Source: an uncultured Oscillospiraceae bacterium
Lineage (GTDB): Bacteria > Bacillota > Clostridia > Oscillospirales > Oscillospiraceae
Assembly (NCBI GenBank): GCA_910585265.1
Contig: CAJUCA010000011.1
Span: forward strand, 3,552-67,551
Reading direction: 5' to 3'
Length of the DNA: 64,000 nucleotides
The translations under genes were made by a program, and so were the position numbers. Under the pieces are notes generated by a model. That model worked only from the letters and a program-made list of their open reading frames with translations. It did no database searches and was not told where the DNA came from. Shown piece after piece: positions 41,998 through 51,156 of the stretch; the first letter of the stretch is position 1; each line of letters opens with the position of its first letter.

Positions 41998-42136
41998 TAT
42001 CAAGAGTGGTGGAGGGACCGGCCCGAGGAAGCCACGGCAACCTGCTTTGCAAGGTGCCAAGTCCGGCGGAAACGCGAGATGAGGAAAGATCTGGAGCCTC
42101 CAGCCCCCCGCCGTTTCCCGGCGGGGGGCTTTTTCA
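41998..42136 (+). promoter_or_regulatory. SAM-I riboswitch (S-box) with terminator
   Basis: The canonical S-box blocks are in order: TATCAAGAGTGGTGGAGGGA, GGCAACC, AAGGTGCCAA and CGGAAACGCGAGATGAG. An expression-platform terminator CCCCCCGCC/GGCGGGGGG plus TTTTT follows (about 42103-42134). Binding of S-adenosylmethionine should favour termination, so metK is on when SAM is low. Confidence 0.95.
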
Positions 42137-42174
42137 ACCCTCATTTCCCTGTCAAAGAAAGGAGAACACACATT

Positions 42175-43356
42175 ATGGCAAAACGTTTATTCACCTCTGA
42201 GTCCGTCACCGAGGGGCACCCCGACAAGGTGTGCGACCAGATCTCCGACGCCATCCTGGACGCCATCATCGAGAAGGACCCCTCCGCCCGGGTGGCCTGC
42301 GAGACCGCCGTGTCCACCGGGCTTGTCCACATCATGGGCGAGATCACCACCTCCTGCTATGTGGACATTCCCAAGATCGCCCGCCAGGTGGTGAAGGACA
42401 TCGGCTATGTGAACGGGCAGGGCGGCTTTGACGGCGACTCCTGCGCCGTCATCGCCAACATCGACGAGCAGTCCCCCGACATCGCGTTGGGCGTGGACAA
42501 GGCCCTGGAGGCCAAGGAGGGCCGCCTGGACGACGGCCTGGACAACGGCGCGGGGGACCAGGGCATGATGTTCGGCTACGCCTGCACCGAGACGGAGGAG
42601 CTGATGCCCCTGGCCATCGCCCTGTCCCACAAGCTGGCCCTGCGGCTGGCCCAGGTCCGCAAGGAGGGGCTGGTGGACTACCTCCGGCCCGACGGCAAGA
42701 GCCAGGTCACCGTGGAGTACGGCGAGGACGGCAAGCCCGTCCGGGTGGACACGGTGGTGCTGTCCACCCAGCACGCCGCCGAGGCCAGCCTGGAGCAGAT
42801 CCGGGCGGACATGATCGAGCTGGTGGTGAAGCCCAGCATACCCGCCGCCCTGCTGGACGAAAACACCCGCATCCTGGTGAACCCCACCGGGCGGTTCGTG
42901 GTGGGCGGGCCCCAGGGGGACTCCGGCCTCACCGGGCGGAAGATCATCGTGGATACTTACGGCGGCAGCGCGCCCCACGGCGGCGGGGCCTTCTCCGGCA
43001 AGGACCCCACCAAGGTGGACCGCTCCGCCGCCTACGCCGCCCGCTGGGTGGCCAAAAACATCGTGGCGGCGGGTCTGGCGGACAAGTGCCAGGTGCAGCT
43101 GGCCTACGCCATCGGCGTGGCCCGGCCCGTATCCGTCCGGGTGGACACCTTCGGCACCGGCACCGTCTCCGACGAGGCACTGGAGGCCGCCGTGGACAAG
43201 GTGTTCGACCTGCGGCCCGCCGCCATCATCAACCGTCTGGAACTGCGCCGTCCCATCTACCGCCAGACCGCGGCCTACGGCCACTTCGGCCGGCTGGATC
43301 TGGATCTCCCCTGGGAGAAAACCGACATGACCGGGGCCATCAAAGCCGCCCTGTAA
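42175..43356 (+). CDS. metK: S-adenosylmethionine synthetase
   Basis: This 393-residue enzyme makes SAM from ATP and methionine. It begins MAKRLFTSESVTEGHPDK; GAGDQGMMFGYAC is the ATP-binding hexapeptide region; GGGAFSGKDPTKVDRSAAY is the second signature. The ATG at 42175 follows AAAGGAG. Regulation is by the riboswitch just upstream. Confidence 0.98.
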   Translation: MAKRLFTSESVTEGHPDKVCDQISDAILDAIIEKDPSARVACETAVSTGLVHIMGEITTSCYVDIPKIARQVVKDIGYVNGQGGFDGDSCAVIANIDEQSPDIALGVDKALEAKEGRLDDGLDNGAGDQGMMFGYACTETEELMPLAIALSHKLALRLAQVRKEGLVDYLRPDGKSQVTVEYGEDGKPVRVDTVVLSTQHAAEASLEQIRADMIELVVKPSIPAALLDENTRILVNPTGRFVVGGPQGDSGLTGRKIIVDTYGGSAPHGGGAFSGKDPTKVDRSAAYAARWVAKNIVAAGLADKCQVQLAYAIGVARPVSVRVDTFGTGTVSDEALEAAVDKVFDLRPAAIINRLELRRPIYRQTAAYGHFGRLDLDLPWEKTDMTGAIKAAL

Positions 43357-43370
43357 CCCAGCCCAAGTGA

Positions 43371-43407
43371 AACCGTCGCCGATCCAGCCATCGGCGGCGG
43401 TTTTTTT
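43371..43407 (+). terminator. terminator after metK
   Basis: AACCGTCGCCGAT pairs with ATCGGCGGCGGTT and is followed by TTTTTTT. It lies against the end of the convergent feoB. Confidence 0.88.
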
Positions 43408-45226
43408 ACGCCAGCCCCAGCAGACGCGCCGCCGCGGCAGTCACAAAGCACAGCCCCAGCCCCAGCAGGGTGGGGATTACCACCGAAGCCGCCGTCCACT
43501 TCACGCTGCCCGTCTCCTTATAAATAGTCAGGCAGGTGGTGGAGCAGGGCCAGTGGAACAGGGAGAACAGCATGGCGCACACTGCCGTCACCCACGTCCA
43601 CCCGTGCTGGGTGAGCAGCGCGCCCAACGCCGCCAGATCCTCAAACTCCACCAGGCTCCCCTCCGCCAGATACGCCATGAGCATCACGGGCAGGACGATC
43701 TCGTTGGCGGGCCAGCCCAGGAGGAAGGCCATCAGGATCACCCCGTCCAGCCCGAACAGCCGGGCGAAGGGGTCCAGAAACCCGGTGCAGCGGGCCAGCA
43801 GGGACACGTCCCCCACCGTCACGTTCGCCATCACCCAGATCAAGGCCCCGGCGGGAGCCGCCACCGACACCGCCCGCCCCAGCACAAACAGGGTGCGGTC
43901 CAGCAGGGAGCGGACGACCACCTGCCCCACCCGGGGCTTCCGGAAGGGGGGCAGCTCCAGGGCGAAGGAGGAGGGCGCGCCCCGCAGCACCGTGGCGGAC
44001 AGCAGGCGGGAGCAGGCCAGCGTCCCCGCCGCCCCCAGGGCCAGCGTGCCCAAGAGCAGGGCCGCCCCCTCCAGCGAGGCCAGCAGTCCGGCCCGCCCGC
44101 CCACGAAAAAGATGGTGATCAGGGCGATGAGGGTGGGAAATTTCCCGTTGCAGGGCACCAGGGAGGCGGTGAGTATGGCGATGAGCCGTTCCCTGGGGCT
44201 GTCGATGATCCGGCAGCCCGTGACTCCGCAGGCGTTGCAGCCCAGGGACATACACATGGTCAGGCACTGCTTGCCGCAGGTCCTGGCCTTCTGGAAGGCG
44301 TGGTCCATCACAAAGGCCACCCGGGGCAGGTAGCCTAGGTCCTCCAGCAGGGTGAACAGGGGGAAGAAGATGGCCATGGGCGGCAGCATCACCGCCACCA
44401 CCCAGGCGGTGACCCGGTACACCCCGTCCAGCAGCAGGCCCCGCAGCCACTCCGGCGCGGCGGACAGCCAGCCCTCCAGCACCGCGCCCAGCCGGGCGAA
44501 CAGCTCCGTCAGCAGGGCGGAGGGCAGGTTGGCTCCCGCCACCGTCAGCCACACCACCGCCCCCAACAGCAGCAGCATCAGAGGGATGCCCGTGGCCTTG
44601 GAGGTAAGTAACCGGTCCAGCCGCCGCTGGCGGCGCAGGCGGTCCGCCGCCTGACTGCGCACCACCTGGGCGGCGTACCGCTCCGCCAGGGTGACCCGCT
44701 CGCCGGGGGGACGCTCCGGCTGGGCGGCGGGGGCGTCCTGCCCCACCAGCCGGGCGATCGCCTCCTTCAGATCGTCCAGGCCGTCCTGTCTGGCCCCGGC
44801 GGTGCCCACCACCGGCACCCCCAGCCGCCGGGACAGGGCGGGCAGGTCCACCTCTATCCCCAGCCGCTTCGCCTCGTCCATCAGGTTGACGCACACCAGC
44901 ACCTTCCCCGTCAGCTCCAGCACCTGGAGGACGAGGATCAGGTTGCGCTCCAGGCAGGTGGCGTCGCACACCACCACCACCCCGTCCGCCTGGCCGCTCT
45001 CGATGTAGTCCCGGGCCACCGCCTCCTCCTGGGAGTGGGCCGCCAGGGAATAGGTCCCGGGCAGGTCGATGAGCTGGTACTCCCGGCCCCCGCAGCTGTA
45101 CTCCCCCCGGGCGGTGGCCACGGTTTTCCCCGCCCAGTTCCCCGTGTGCTGCCGCAGTCCGGTCAGCGCGTTGAACAGGGTGGACTTGCCCACGTTTGGA
45201 TTGCCCGCCAACGCCACCCGGTTCAT
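43406..45226 (-). CDS. feoB: ferrous iron transport protein B
   Basis: This 606-residue protein has an N-terminal GTPase domain: G1 GNPNVGKST at residues 8-16, G3 DLPGTYSL near 57, G4 NLMDE near 118. About nine transmembrane helices follow, with the two Gate motifs (CNACGVTGCR region and CNGKFPTLIALI). It is somewhat shorter than the ~650-770 residues of many FeoB proteins. The start at 45226 overlaps the feoA stop by 4 bp. Imports Fe2+ under anaerobic conditions. Confidence 0.96.
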   Translation of the reverse strand: MNRVALAGNPNVGKSTLFNALTGLRQHTGNWAGKTVATARGEYSCGGREYQLIDLPGTYSLAAHSQEEAVARDYIESGQADGVVVVCDATCLERNLILVLQVLELTGKVLVCVNLMDEAKRLGIEVDLPALSRRLGVPVVGTAGARQDGLDDLKEAIARLVGQDAPAAQPERPPGERVTLAERYAAQVVRSQAADRLRRQRRLDRLLTSKATGIPLMLLLLGAVVWLTVAGANLPSALLTELFARLGAVLEGWLSAAPEWLRGLLLDGVYRVTAWVVAVMLPPMAIFFPLFTLLEDLGYLPRVAFVMDHAFQKARTCGKQCLTMCMSLGCNACGVTGCRIIDSPRERLIAILTASLVPCNGKFPTLIALITIFFVGGRAGLLASLEGAALLLGTLALGAAGTLACSRLLSATVLRGAPSSFALELPPFRKPRVGQVVVRSLLDRTLFVLGRAVSVAAPAGALIWVMANVTVGDVSLLARCTGFLDPFARLFGLDGVILMAFLLGWPANEIVLPVMLMAYLAEGSLVEFEDLAALGALLTQHGWTWVTAVCAMLFSLFHWPCSTTCLTIYKETGSVKWTAASVVIPTLLGLGLCFVTAAAARLLGLA

Positions 45227-45492
45227 GTGGCCGCCGCCCCCACGGGCTGTCCCTGGGCCCTGCGCTCCAGGGTGATCCCCGCCGCGTCCGTCCGCCGCAG
45301 GGCAATGAGCGCGCCCCGGATCAGGTAGGCGCAGGGGTCCCCCGCGGGACTTTTCAGCACGCAGGTCACCCGGGTGCCCCGCACCAGCCCCAGGTCGGTG
45401 AGCCGCCGGTCCATGGCCGGCCCCGCGTTCACTTCGGTAACATACGCGCTCTCCCCCTCCGGGAGGGCGGATAGGCACAACGTCTCATACAT
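45223..45492 (-). CDS. feoA: ferrous iron transport protein A
   Basis: This 89-residue SH3-like protein begins MYETLCLSALPEGESAYV and has the conserved RRLTDLGLVRGTRVTCVLKS block. It assists FeoB at the cytoplasmic face. The ATG at 45492 has AAAGGAG 11 bases upstream. No feoC is present. Confidence 0.92.
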   Translation of the reverse strand: MYETLCLSALPEGESAYVTEVNAGPAMDRRLTDLGLVRGTRVTCVLKSPAGDPCAYLIRGALIALRRTDAAGITLERRAQGQPVGAAAT

Positions 45493-45616
45493 ATTGCTCA
45501 CAGCTCCTTTCCGGCGCGGGCCGTCCCCGCGGACCGCCCGCAAGCTATCCTATGGCGGGCCGCGCCGGGGAGTGCCCCCCTTCGACGGGAAAGCCGCCCG
45601 AACCGGGGCAGATGGC

Positions 45617-45646
45617 TTGACATTCCGCCGAGAATCCTTATATAAT
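45617..45646 (+). promoter_or_regulatory. sigma-A promoter for the GT39-like gene
   Basis: TTGACA (45617-45622), 18 bp, TATAAT (45641-45646), 66 bp before the ATG. Confidence 0.78.
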
Positions 45647-45711
45647 GAGGCAAAACCCGGGGCGGCGGGCCGTTTTTTCAATCTGCCCCCGGAAAGAAGG
45701 GAGATGCGCCT

Positions 45712-47280
45712 ATGACAGGCCGCACACGCCCCCGGGAGGGGGAGGACTGGCTGATCCGCACTCTGTTCGCCCTGTTTCTGCTGGCGGGGGCGGCGGTCCG
45801 CTTCTGGCGGTTCGGGTCCGTGCCGGAGGGACTGAACCAGGACGAGGCCTTTGCCGGCTATGAGGCGTGGTGCCTGCTCACCACGGGCCGGGACTCCCTC
45901 GGCCACTCCCTCCCGGTGTACCTCACCGCCTGGGGCAGCGGCATGAACGCCCTGGAGAGCTATCTCATGCTCCCCTTCCTGGCCCTCTTTGGGCGGACGG
46001 CCCTGGCGGTGCGCCTGCCCCAGCTCATCGTGGGGCTGCTGTCCCTGCCCGCCGCCTACGGCGTGGGCAAGCGGGCGGCGGGCCGCTGGGCGGGCCTGTG
46101 CGGAATGCTCCTGCTGGCGGTGTGCCCGTGGCACGTGATGCTGTCCCGGTGGGGGCTGGAGTCCAACCTGGCCCCTGGCTTCCTGCTGTTCGGGCTGTAT
46201 TTCTTCCTGCGGGGCATGGAGGACAGCCGCTGGCTCCTGCCCTCCGCCCTGATGTACGGGCTGGCCCTGTACTGCTACGCCACCCTTTGGCCCTTCGTCC
46301 CCCTGATCCTGCTGCTCCAGGCGGGGTATGCCCTGTGGTGCGGGCGGCTCCGCCTCCGGGGGCGGGAGGGGCTTTGGACCTGGCTGTCGGCGGGGGCGCT
46401 GCTGGCCCTGGCCCTGCCGCTGATGCTGTTCCTGCTGGTAAACTGGGGGCTGCTGCCGGAGCTGCGCCTGGGCCCCTTCACCGTCCCCCGGCTGGTGGTG
46501 ATGCGGGGCGGCGAGTTCTCCCTGTCCCGCATCCCCGCCCGGGCCGCCAGACTGCTGGACCTCCTCCGGCAGCAGGGGGACGGCCTGCCCTGGAACGGCA
46601 CGGAGCGGTTCGGCCTGTTCTACTACGGCACCCTGCCCCTGGCCCTGGCGGGGCTGGCCTGGGCCGTCCGGGAGGCGTGGGAGGGGCTGTCCCTCCGGCA
46701 GATCCGCCCCGCCGCCCTCCTGCTGATCCAGCTCGCGGCGGGCCTGCTCCAGGGCCTCACCATCGACGCCAACGTGAACCGGGTGAACAGCCTGTGGATT
46801 CCGGTGGTCCTGCTGGCAGGGCTGGGGGTGTGGGTGCTGTGCGGCAGGCTGGACCCCCGGACGCTGGCGGTCCCTCTCCTGATCTATGCGGCCCTGTTTG
46901 TCCGGTTTGCCGGGTATTATTTCACGGATTACGCCCAGGAGACCCGGTCCCACTTCGGCGCGGGGCTGGAGCAGGCGGTGGACGCGGCCCTCTCCCGCCC
47001 GGGGGAGATCCGGGTGGACCGGGGGGCCAACTACGCCCGGGTGCTGTTCTACAGCGGGCAGGAACCGGGGGAGTACCGGGACACGGTGCGCTACACCAAC
47101 TACCCCAGCCCGTTCCTGGACGTGGAGGGCTTCGGACGGTTCCGGTTTCTCACCGGACCGGAGGAGCCGGACCGGGCCTGCGTCTATGTGGTGGAGCAGG
47201 GGCCGCGGGCGGAGACGCTCCGGGACGCGGGGTTCGCCGTGGAGAATTTCGATTGCTGGGCCGTGGCGTACTGGGACTGA
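45712..47280 (+). CDS. glycosyltransferase family 39-like membrane protein
   Basis: This 522-residue protein has about ten to twelve transmembrane helices. The first periplasmic loop carries GLNQDEAFAGYEA, in which the Asp-Glu pair corresponds to the catalytic acid motif of GT-C enzymes (ArnT/PMT/GT39). The C-terminal ~100 residues form a soluble domain ending VENFDCWAVAYWD. The substrate is probably a polyprenyl-phosphate sugar, but the acceptor is unknown. AAGAAGGGAG lies just before the ATG. Confidence 0.82.
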   Translation: MTGRTRPREGEDWLIRTLFALFLLAGAAVRFWRFGSVPEGLNQDEAFAGYEAWCLLTTGRDSLGHSLPVYLTAWGSGMNALESYLMLPFLALFGRTALAVRLPQLIVGLLSLPAAYGVGKRAAGRWAGLCGMLLLAVCPWHVMLSRWGLESNLAPGFLLFGLYFFLRGMEDSRWLLPSALMYGLALYCYATLWPFVPLILLLQAGYALWCGRLRLRGREGLWTWLSAGALLALALPLMLFLLVNWGLLPELRLGPFTVPRLVVMRGGEFSLSRIPARAARLLDLLRQQGDGLPWNGTERFGLFYYGTLPLALAGLAWAVREAWEGLSLRQIRPAALLLIQLAAGLLQGLTIDANVNRVNSLWIPVVLLAGLGVWVLCGRLDPRTLAVPLLIYAALFVRFAGYYFTDYAQETRSHFGAGLEQAVDAALSRPGEIRVDRGANYARVLFYSGQEPGEYRDTVRYTNYPSPFLDVEGFGRFRFLTGPEEPDRACVYVVEQGPRAETLRDAGFAVENFDCWAVAYWD

Positions 47281-47376
47281 TGGCGCGAAGCAAGGCCTCG
47301 GAGGATCTCCTCCGGGGCCTCAGCGTGTAGAAAAAGTCTTTTCAACGCGCTTCTGAATCCTCGCGGACACAGACGC

Positions 47377-47410
47377 AAAAGTCCCCCGCCGCCCGGCAGG
47401 GGACTTCCTT
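47377..47410 (+). terminator. terminator after the GT39-like gene
   Basis: AAGTCCCC and GGGGACTT pair around a GC-rich loop (cgccgcccggca) followed by CCTTT. An earlier perfect stem (about 47293-47320, with GGAGGA/TCCTCC) lies between this and the stop. Confidence 0.65.
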
Positions 47411-47411
47411 T

Positions 47412-47573
47412 AGAACCTGTATTCACAACCTCAAACGCCGTCTGGCCGGGTCTTTTTCCGCCATGCTGCGTTGAATTTTCTTGCAATACACAAAGTATTC
47501 CGGCGAAAATTCGCCTTGCCTGGCGGAAAAATCCCTCGGCCAGACGGCATCCTCGGCTGTGAATACAGGTTCT
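47412..47573. repeat. 162-bp palindromic repeat, copy B
   Basis: AGAACCTGTATTCACA (47412-47427) and TGTGAATACAGGTTCT (47558-47573) are a perfect 16-bp inverted repeat. Further nested arms are GCCGTCTGGCC/GGCCAGACGGC, TTTTCCGCC/GGCGGAAAA and GAATTTTC/GAAAATTC. The apical AATACACAAAGTATT starts at offset 73. It touches the stop codon of the rhomboid-like gene. Confidence 0.8.
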
Positions 47574-48418
47574 TAATCCTCGTGAATGTGGATATGGTTG
47601 TTGATATGGTCAGCGCAGTAGCAGTAGTACCCGTCGCACTTGGAGCAGTACCGGAACTCCATATTGGGATTGTCCTGATCCGTGATCCCGCACACCGCGC
47701 ACTTGTGGAGGTAGCCCCCCGTCTCCTGGGCCTTTTTCTGGGCCTGCTTCTGGGCCCTCTTGAAGTTGATCACCTGGGGGTCCGCCCTGCGGCGGGCGAA
47801 GCCCAGCTTCATCGACCAGAAGGGCCAGGTGAAGATGAAGTAGTTGATAAAGCTGGGCAGGACGTACAGCAGGATCAGCGGCCCGAACTGCACCGCCTCC
47901 AGCAGGATCAAAACCACGTCCAACAGGGCCAGCCACTTCATCTTGATAGGCACCACAAGCATAAACAGCACCTGCATCTCGCTGTACATGGTGGCGACGA
48001 CCAGGAAGAAGGACAGGTGGATGTAATAGATGCTGGTGCCCCCCAGCAGCAGCCCGCCCGCAATGGACAGCAGCACCCCGCACAGGTAGAACAGGCTGAA
48101 TTTCGCCGTGCCCCACTCCCGCTCCAGCATCTGGCCCGTCCAAAACACCACGTAACAGCCCAGCAGGGTGTAGAAGGGGTTGCCCAAACCGGAGGGGATG
48201 AGGATAAAGGTCACCAGCCGCCAGATCTCGCCGTCAAGGATGCCGCTCCGGCTGAAGTCCAGCACACCTGGGAGCATCCGCATCGGCGGCAGCAGGTAGA
48301 GTATGCCCACCGCCACCTGGGCGATGGCGATATACATGGCCAGGTTAGGGATGCCGAACCGGGGGTGCCGGGAGCAGAACTTGTCGATGGGACCGTAGTG
48401 GTTGTTTCGGTATAGCAA
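47573..48418 (-). CDS. rhomboid-like membrane protein with C-terminal zinc ribbon
   Basis: This 281-residue protein has about six transmembrane helices in residues ~25-200. VVPIKMKWLALLDVV resembles the PIKAKW segment of rhomboids. However, the GxSG catalytic serine motif is replaced by sequence such as HLSFFLVVATMY, so it is probably not an active protease. The C-terminus carries CAVC and CSKC (residues ~248-268) and a His-rich end (HINNHIHIHED), a likely metal site. The start is a TTG at 48418 with AAGGAGG 8 bases upstream. A promoter with TATAAT lies at 48451-48456. Confidence 0.72.
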   Translation of the reverse strand: MLYRNNHYGPIDKFCSRHPRFGIPNLAMYIAIAQVAVGILYLLPPMRMLPGVLDFSRSGILDGEIWRLVTFILIPSGLGNPFYTLLGCYVVFWTGQMLEREWGTAKFSLFYLCGVLLSIAGGLLLGGTSIYYIHLSFFLVVATMYSEMQVLFMLVVPIKMKWLALLDVVLILLEAVQFGPLILLYVLPSFINYFIFTWPFWSMKLGFARRRADPQVINFKRAQKQAQKKAQETGGYLHKCAVCGITDQDNPNMEFRYCSKCDGYYCYCADHINNHIHIHED

Positions 48419-48450
48419 AGGGAAGCCCTCCTTTTCGGGACGTTCAAACC

Positions 48451-48478
48451 ATTATAGCCCCGTCCTCCGGAAAAGTAA
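48451..48478 (-). promoter_or_regulatory. promoter for the rhomboid-like gene
   Basis: On the minus strand, TATAAT (48456-48451) with a weak -35 TTACTT (48478-48473) 16 bp away. Confidence 0.55.
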
Positions 48479-48494
48479 TCAATAAACTGTTAAA

Positions 48495-49712
48495 TTATTC
48501 CGCGTACAACCGGACGATGTTCAGCAGGATGTCCACCACGGTGTCCATTTCCTCCGCGCAGGCCAGTTCCAGGGGGCCGTGGAAGTTATACCCCCCGGTG
48601 CCCAGGTTGGGGCAGGGCAGGCCCATAAAGCTGAGCCGCGCCCCATCGGTGCCGCCCCGGATGGCCTCGGCGGCGGGGGTGAGGCCCGCCATTTCCGCCG
48701 CTTTGTTGGCGTTGTCAATAAGGTGGGCGCAGTCCGCCAGCTTCTCCTTCATATTATAGTAGCTGTCCGTCAGGGTCACCTGGATCTGGGCGGCGGGGTG
48801 GGCAGCCTGCACCTGGGCGGCGGCCCGCTCCAGCAGGGCCTTTTTCACCGTGAACTCCCCCTTGTCGTGATCCCGGACGATATACTCCATCCGGCAGGCG
48901 GCGGCGGTGCCGTTCAGCCCGTCCAGGTGGAAAAAGCCCTGGTAGCCCTCGGTTTTGCCGGGGATGGCGTCCGGCGGCAGAAGGGCGTTGAACTCCTGGG
49001 CGATCAACAGGGCGTTTTCCATGATCCCCTTGGCCGCGCCGGGGTGGACAGACACGCCGGTGATGTCCACCACCGCCGAGGCGGCGTTGAAGTTCTCGTA
49101 GGCAATGACGCCGGGGGCGGAGCCGTCCACGGTGTAGGCGTACTCTGCCCCGAAAGCGGCCACGTCGAAATGGTCGGGGCCTTCGCCGATCTCCTCGTCG
49201 GGGGTGAAGGCCACGCACAGCCGCCCGTGGGGAATACGCTCCGCCATCAGCCGCTCGCACAGGGTCATGATCTCGGCGATCCCCGCCTTGTCGTCCGCGC
49301 CCAGCAGGGTGGAGCCGTCGGCGGTGATGACGGTTTTCCCCTGGAACCGGGACAGCCAGGGGAAGTCCGCCGCCCGGATCACCCGGCCCTCCTTGGGCAG
49401 GACGATGTCGCCGCCGCCGTAATTCTCATGGACGATGGGGGCCACGTCCCCGCCGGAGAAGGCGGGGGCGGTGTCCAGGTGGGCCAGCAGACCCAGGGCG
49501 GGGATGTGCTCCAGCCCGGTGGTTGCGGGCAGCCAGGCGGTGACGGTGCAGAACTCGTTGACGGAGGGGTTTTCCAGCCCCAGCTCCTTCAGCTCGTCCA
49601 CCAGCAGGCGGGCCAGCTCCCACTGACCGGGGGTGGAGGGGGTGGTCCCCGTCTCCGGGGAGGACTGGGTGTTGATCCTCACATACTTCAGCAGGCGTTC
49701 ACAGGCTCTCAT
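48495..49712 (-). CDS. pepT: peptidase T (tripeptidase)
   Basis: This 405-residue M20 metallopeptidase begins MRACERLLKYVRINTQS. Metal ligands sit in LLAHLDTAPAF, LLGADDKAGIAEI and FTPDEEIGEG; the last region NLGTGGYNFHGPLE carries the final His. It removes N-terminal residues from tripeptides in the cytoplasm. The ATG overlaps the end of the frameshifted HTH gene by 4 bp in the frame that would be restored, implying an old operon. Confidence 0.96.
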   Translation of the reverse strand: MRACERLLKYVRINTQSSPETGTTPSTPGQWELARLLVDELKELGLENPSVNEFCTVTAWLPATTGLEHIPALGLLAHLDTAPAFSGGDVAPIVHENYGGGDIVLPKEGRVIRAADFPWLSRFQGKTVITADGSTLLGADDKAGIAEIMTLCERLMAERIPHGRLCVAFTPDEEIGEGPDHFDVAAFGAEYAYTVDGSAPGVIAYENFNAASAVVDITGVSVHPGAAKGIMENALLIAQEFNALLPPDAIPGKTEGYQGFFHLDGLNGTAAACRMEYIVRDHDKGEFTVKKALLERAAAQVQAAHPAAQIQVTLTDSYYNMKEKLADCAHLIDNANKAAEMAGLTPAAEAIRGGTDGARLSFMGLPCPNLGTGGYNFHGPLELACAEEMDTVVDILLNIVRLYAE

Positions 49713-49929
49713 GTTTCTGACTTCCTTTCTTCACTCCGGCCCACCAGATAGTCCAGGGACAACTGGAAATAGTCGGCCAGGATTAACAGGCCCTCAAAAT
49801 CAGGCCGATGCTCTCCGGTTTCGTAACAATGGATATTGCGGTCGCTGACGCCCAGAACTTCCCCAGGCGTCTTTTGGGCCACCCTTTTTCTGCCCGCAGC
49901 CCGCGGAGCACCTCACTGAAATCCCTCAT
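49709..49929 (-). pseudogene. frameshifted XRE/HTH regulator
   Basis: From the ATG at 49929 the frame reads MRDFSEVLRGLRAEKG and then loses sense at a GAAAAAGGGTGG tract. A -1 shift there restores EVLGVSDRNIHCYETGEH and DYFQLSLDYLVGRSEE, an ordinary 73-residue Cro/CI-type HTH protein. Its TGA then overlaps the pepT ATG (ATGA). A one-base indel (true mutation or assembly error) is most likely. The tract is not in phase for a standard X-XXY-YYZ slippery site. Confidence 0.7.
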
Positions 49930-49970
49930 AATACCCCCCTTGCCGAGGATGAAGCTGGGCCGCCTGTCGG

Positions 49971-51092
49971 TTACAGCATAACCGGATTTGTCGTCCACTC
50001 CAGCCCGCAGGGGCCGGGGGTTTCCCGGCACAGCTGGTACAGGTCGGTGCACCGGGCCTCCAGCTCCAGCAGGGGGACGCCCCTGCCGTGGGCGGGCTTG
50101 GTGATCACCGGGAGGGCCGCCCTGGTTTTCATCTCCCGCAGCAGGGCGCGGCCCTGTCCGGTCGCCCCCAGCACCCGGAGATAGGGCGGGCGGTCCGGCC
50201 TGTCCGCCGCTCTCAGCCCCAGCGCGGCCCACAGCGCGGCCCGCCGTATCCGGGCGTGGGCGTACCGCTTGGTTTTCGCCAGCCCGTAGACCTCCTCCAG
50301 CGTCCTCCCCCGCCGGACGGCCCGGTAGATCCGCCGGGACAGCCCCTCCCCGCAGTCGGGCAGGGCGGCGAAGTCCTCCTCGTCCATGGCCCGCAGGACG
50401 GCCAGCATCCACCGCTCCCCGTAAACCAGGCTGGCGGGGTTGTCCGCCGGAACCCGCCCGGACAGCACCTCCCCCCGCAGGAAGGAGGCGGAGGGATAGT
50501 CCGGATGGCCCCCGCCGTCATGCCCCGCCCCCGCCCGCCGGACGGTGACGGGCCGGATGCCGCTGCCCAGGGCGTTCAAAGCCCGGAGATACTCCACGCC
50601 CAGATTGTTGTTGGGGCAGGCCAGCAGGCCCGCCAGCTCCGGCCCCAGCAGCTCCTCCGCCGCCCGCTGGCGGCACAGGGCGAAGGGCGCGCCCTCCTCC
50701 AAAAACCGCCGCAGCGCGTCCGGGTAGCGGGGGCTGTCCAGGCAGTCCGCCACCTGCCGGAGCCTGTCCGCCTCCCCGCACTCGCTGCCGAAGGACAGGC
50801 AGGTCACCACGCCGGACGCCGCCAGAAGCTCCACCGCCCCCCGGGCGAAGGACTCCGCCGAGGACACCGCCCAGGGGGTGGGCAGCTCCAGCACCAGATC
50901 CACGCCGCCCTCCAGGGCCGCCCGGGTCCGGGTCCACTTGTCCAGCACGGCGCACTCCCCCCGCTGGACCCAGTTCCCGCTCATCACCGCCACCACGGCG
51001 CACCCGCCCAGCCGCCGCCGGGTTTCCGCGATGTGGAAGGCGTGCCCCCCGTGGAAGGGGTTATACTCCGCCACAATGCCCGCAGCCTCCAC
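49971..51092 (-). CDS. tmcAL: tRNA(Met) cytidine acetate ligase
   Basis: This 373-residue protein has the N-terminal nucleotidyltransferase-like GIVAEYNPFHGGHAFHI (HxGH motif) and AVMSGNWVQRGECAV, matching TmcAL (formerly YlbM), which makes N4-acetylcytidine at the wobble position of elongator tRNA-Met from acetate and ATP. The start is a GTG at 51092 preceded by GGGGAGGG. Acetate kinase lies on the other side, transcribed divergently. Confidence 0.9.
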   Translation of the reverse strand: MEAAGIVAEYNPFHGGHAFHIAETRRRLGGCAVVAVMSGNWVQRGECAVLDKWTRTRAALEGGVDLVLELPTPWAVSSAESFARGAVELLAASGVVTCLSFGSECGEADRLRQVADCLDSPRYPDALRRFLEEGAPFALCRQRAAEELLGPELAGLLACPNNNLGVEYLRALNALGSGIRPVTVRRAGAGHDGGGHPDYPSASFLRGEVLSGRVPADNPASLVYGERWMLAVLRAMDEEDFAALPDCGEGLSRRIYRAVRRGRTLEEVYGLAKTKRYAHARIRRAALWAALGLRAADRPDRPPYLRVLGATGQGRALLREMKTRAALPVITKPAHGRGVPLLELEARCTDLYQLCRETPGPCGLEWTTNPVML

Positions 51093-51156
51093 GGCCCGCC
51101 CTCCCCTCCCCCGGACAGGCCGGGTTGTCTCTTTTTGGTAAAACCGAGAAAAATAC

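Noticed and set aside
41998..42136. Could the metK leader be a novel riboswitch?
   Set aside because: All core blocks match the known SAM-I (S-box) element in the expected order, in front of metK.
43641..45305. Long Arg/Gly/Pro-rich frame inside feoB on the same strand
   Set aside because: It is an out-of-frame reading of a clear FeoB sequence and has no recognisable motif.
49783..50412. Alternative long frame covering the HTH pseudogene and the end of tmcAL
   Set aside because: Its N-terminal half is an Arg/Gly/Pro-rich shadow of tmcAL. Only the last ~48 codons match the HTH start, before the frameshift.
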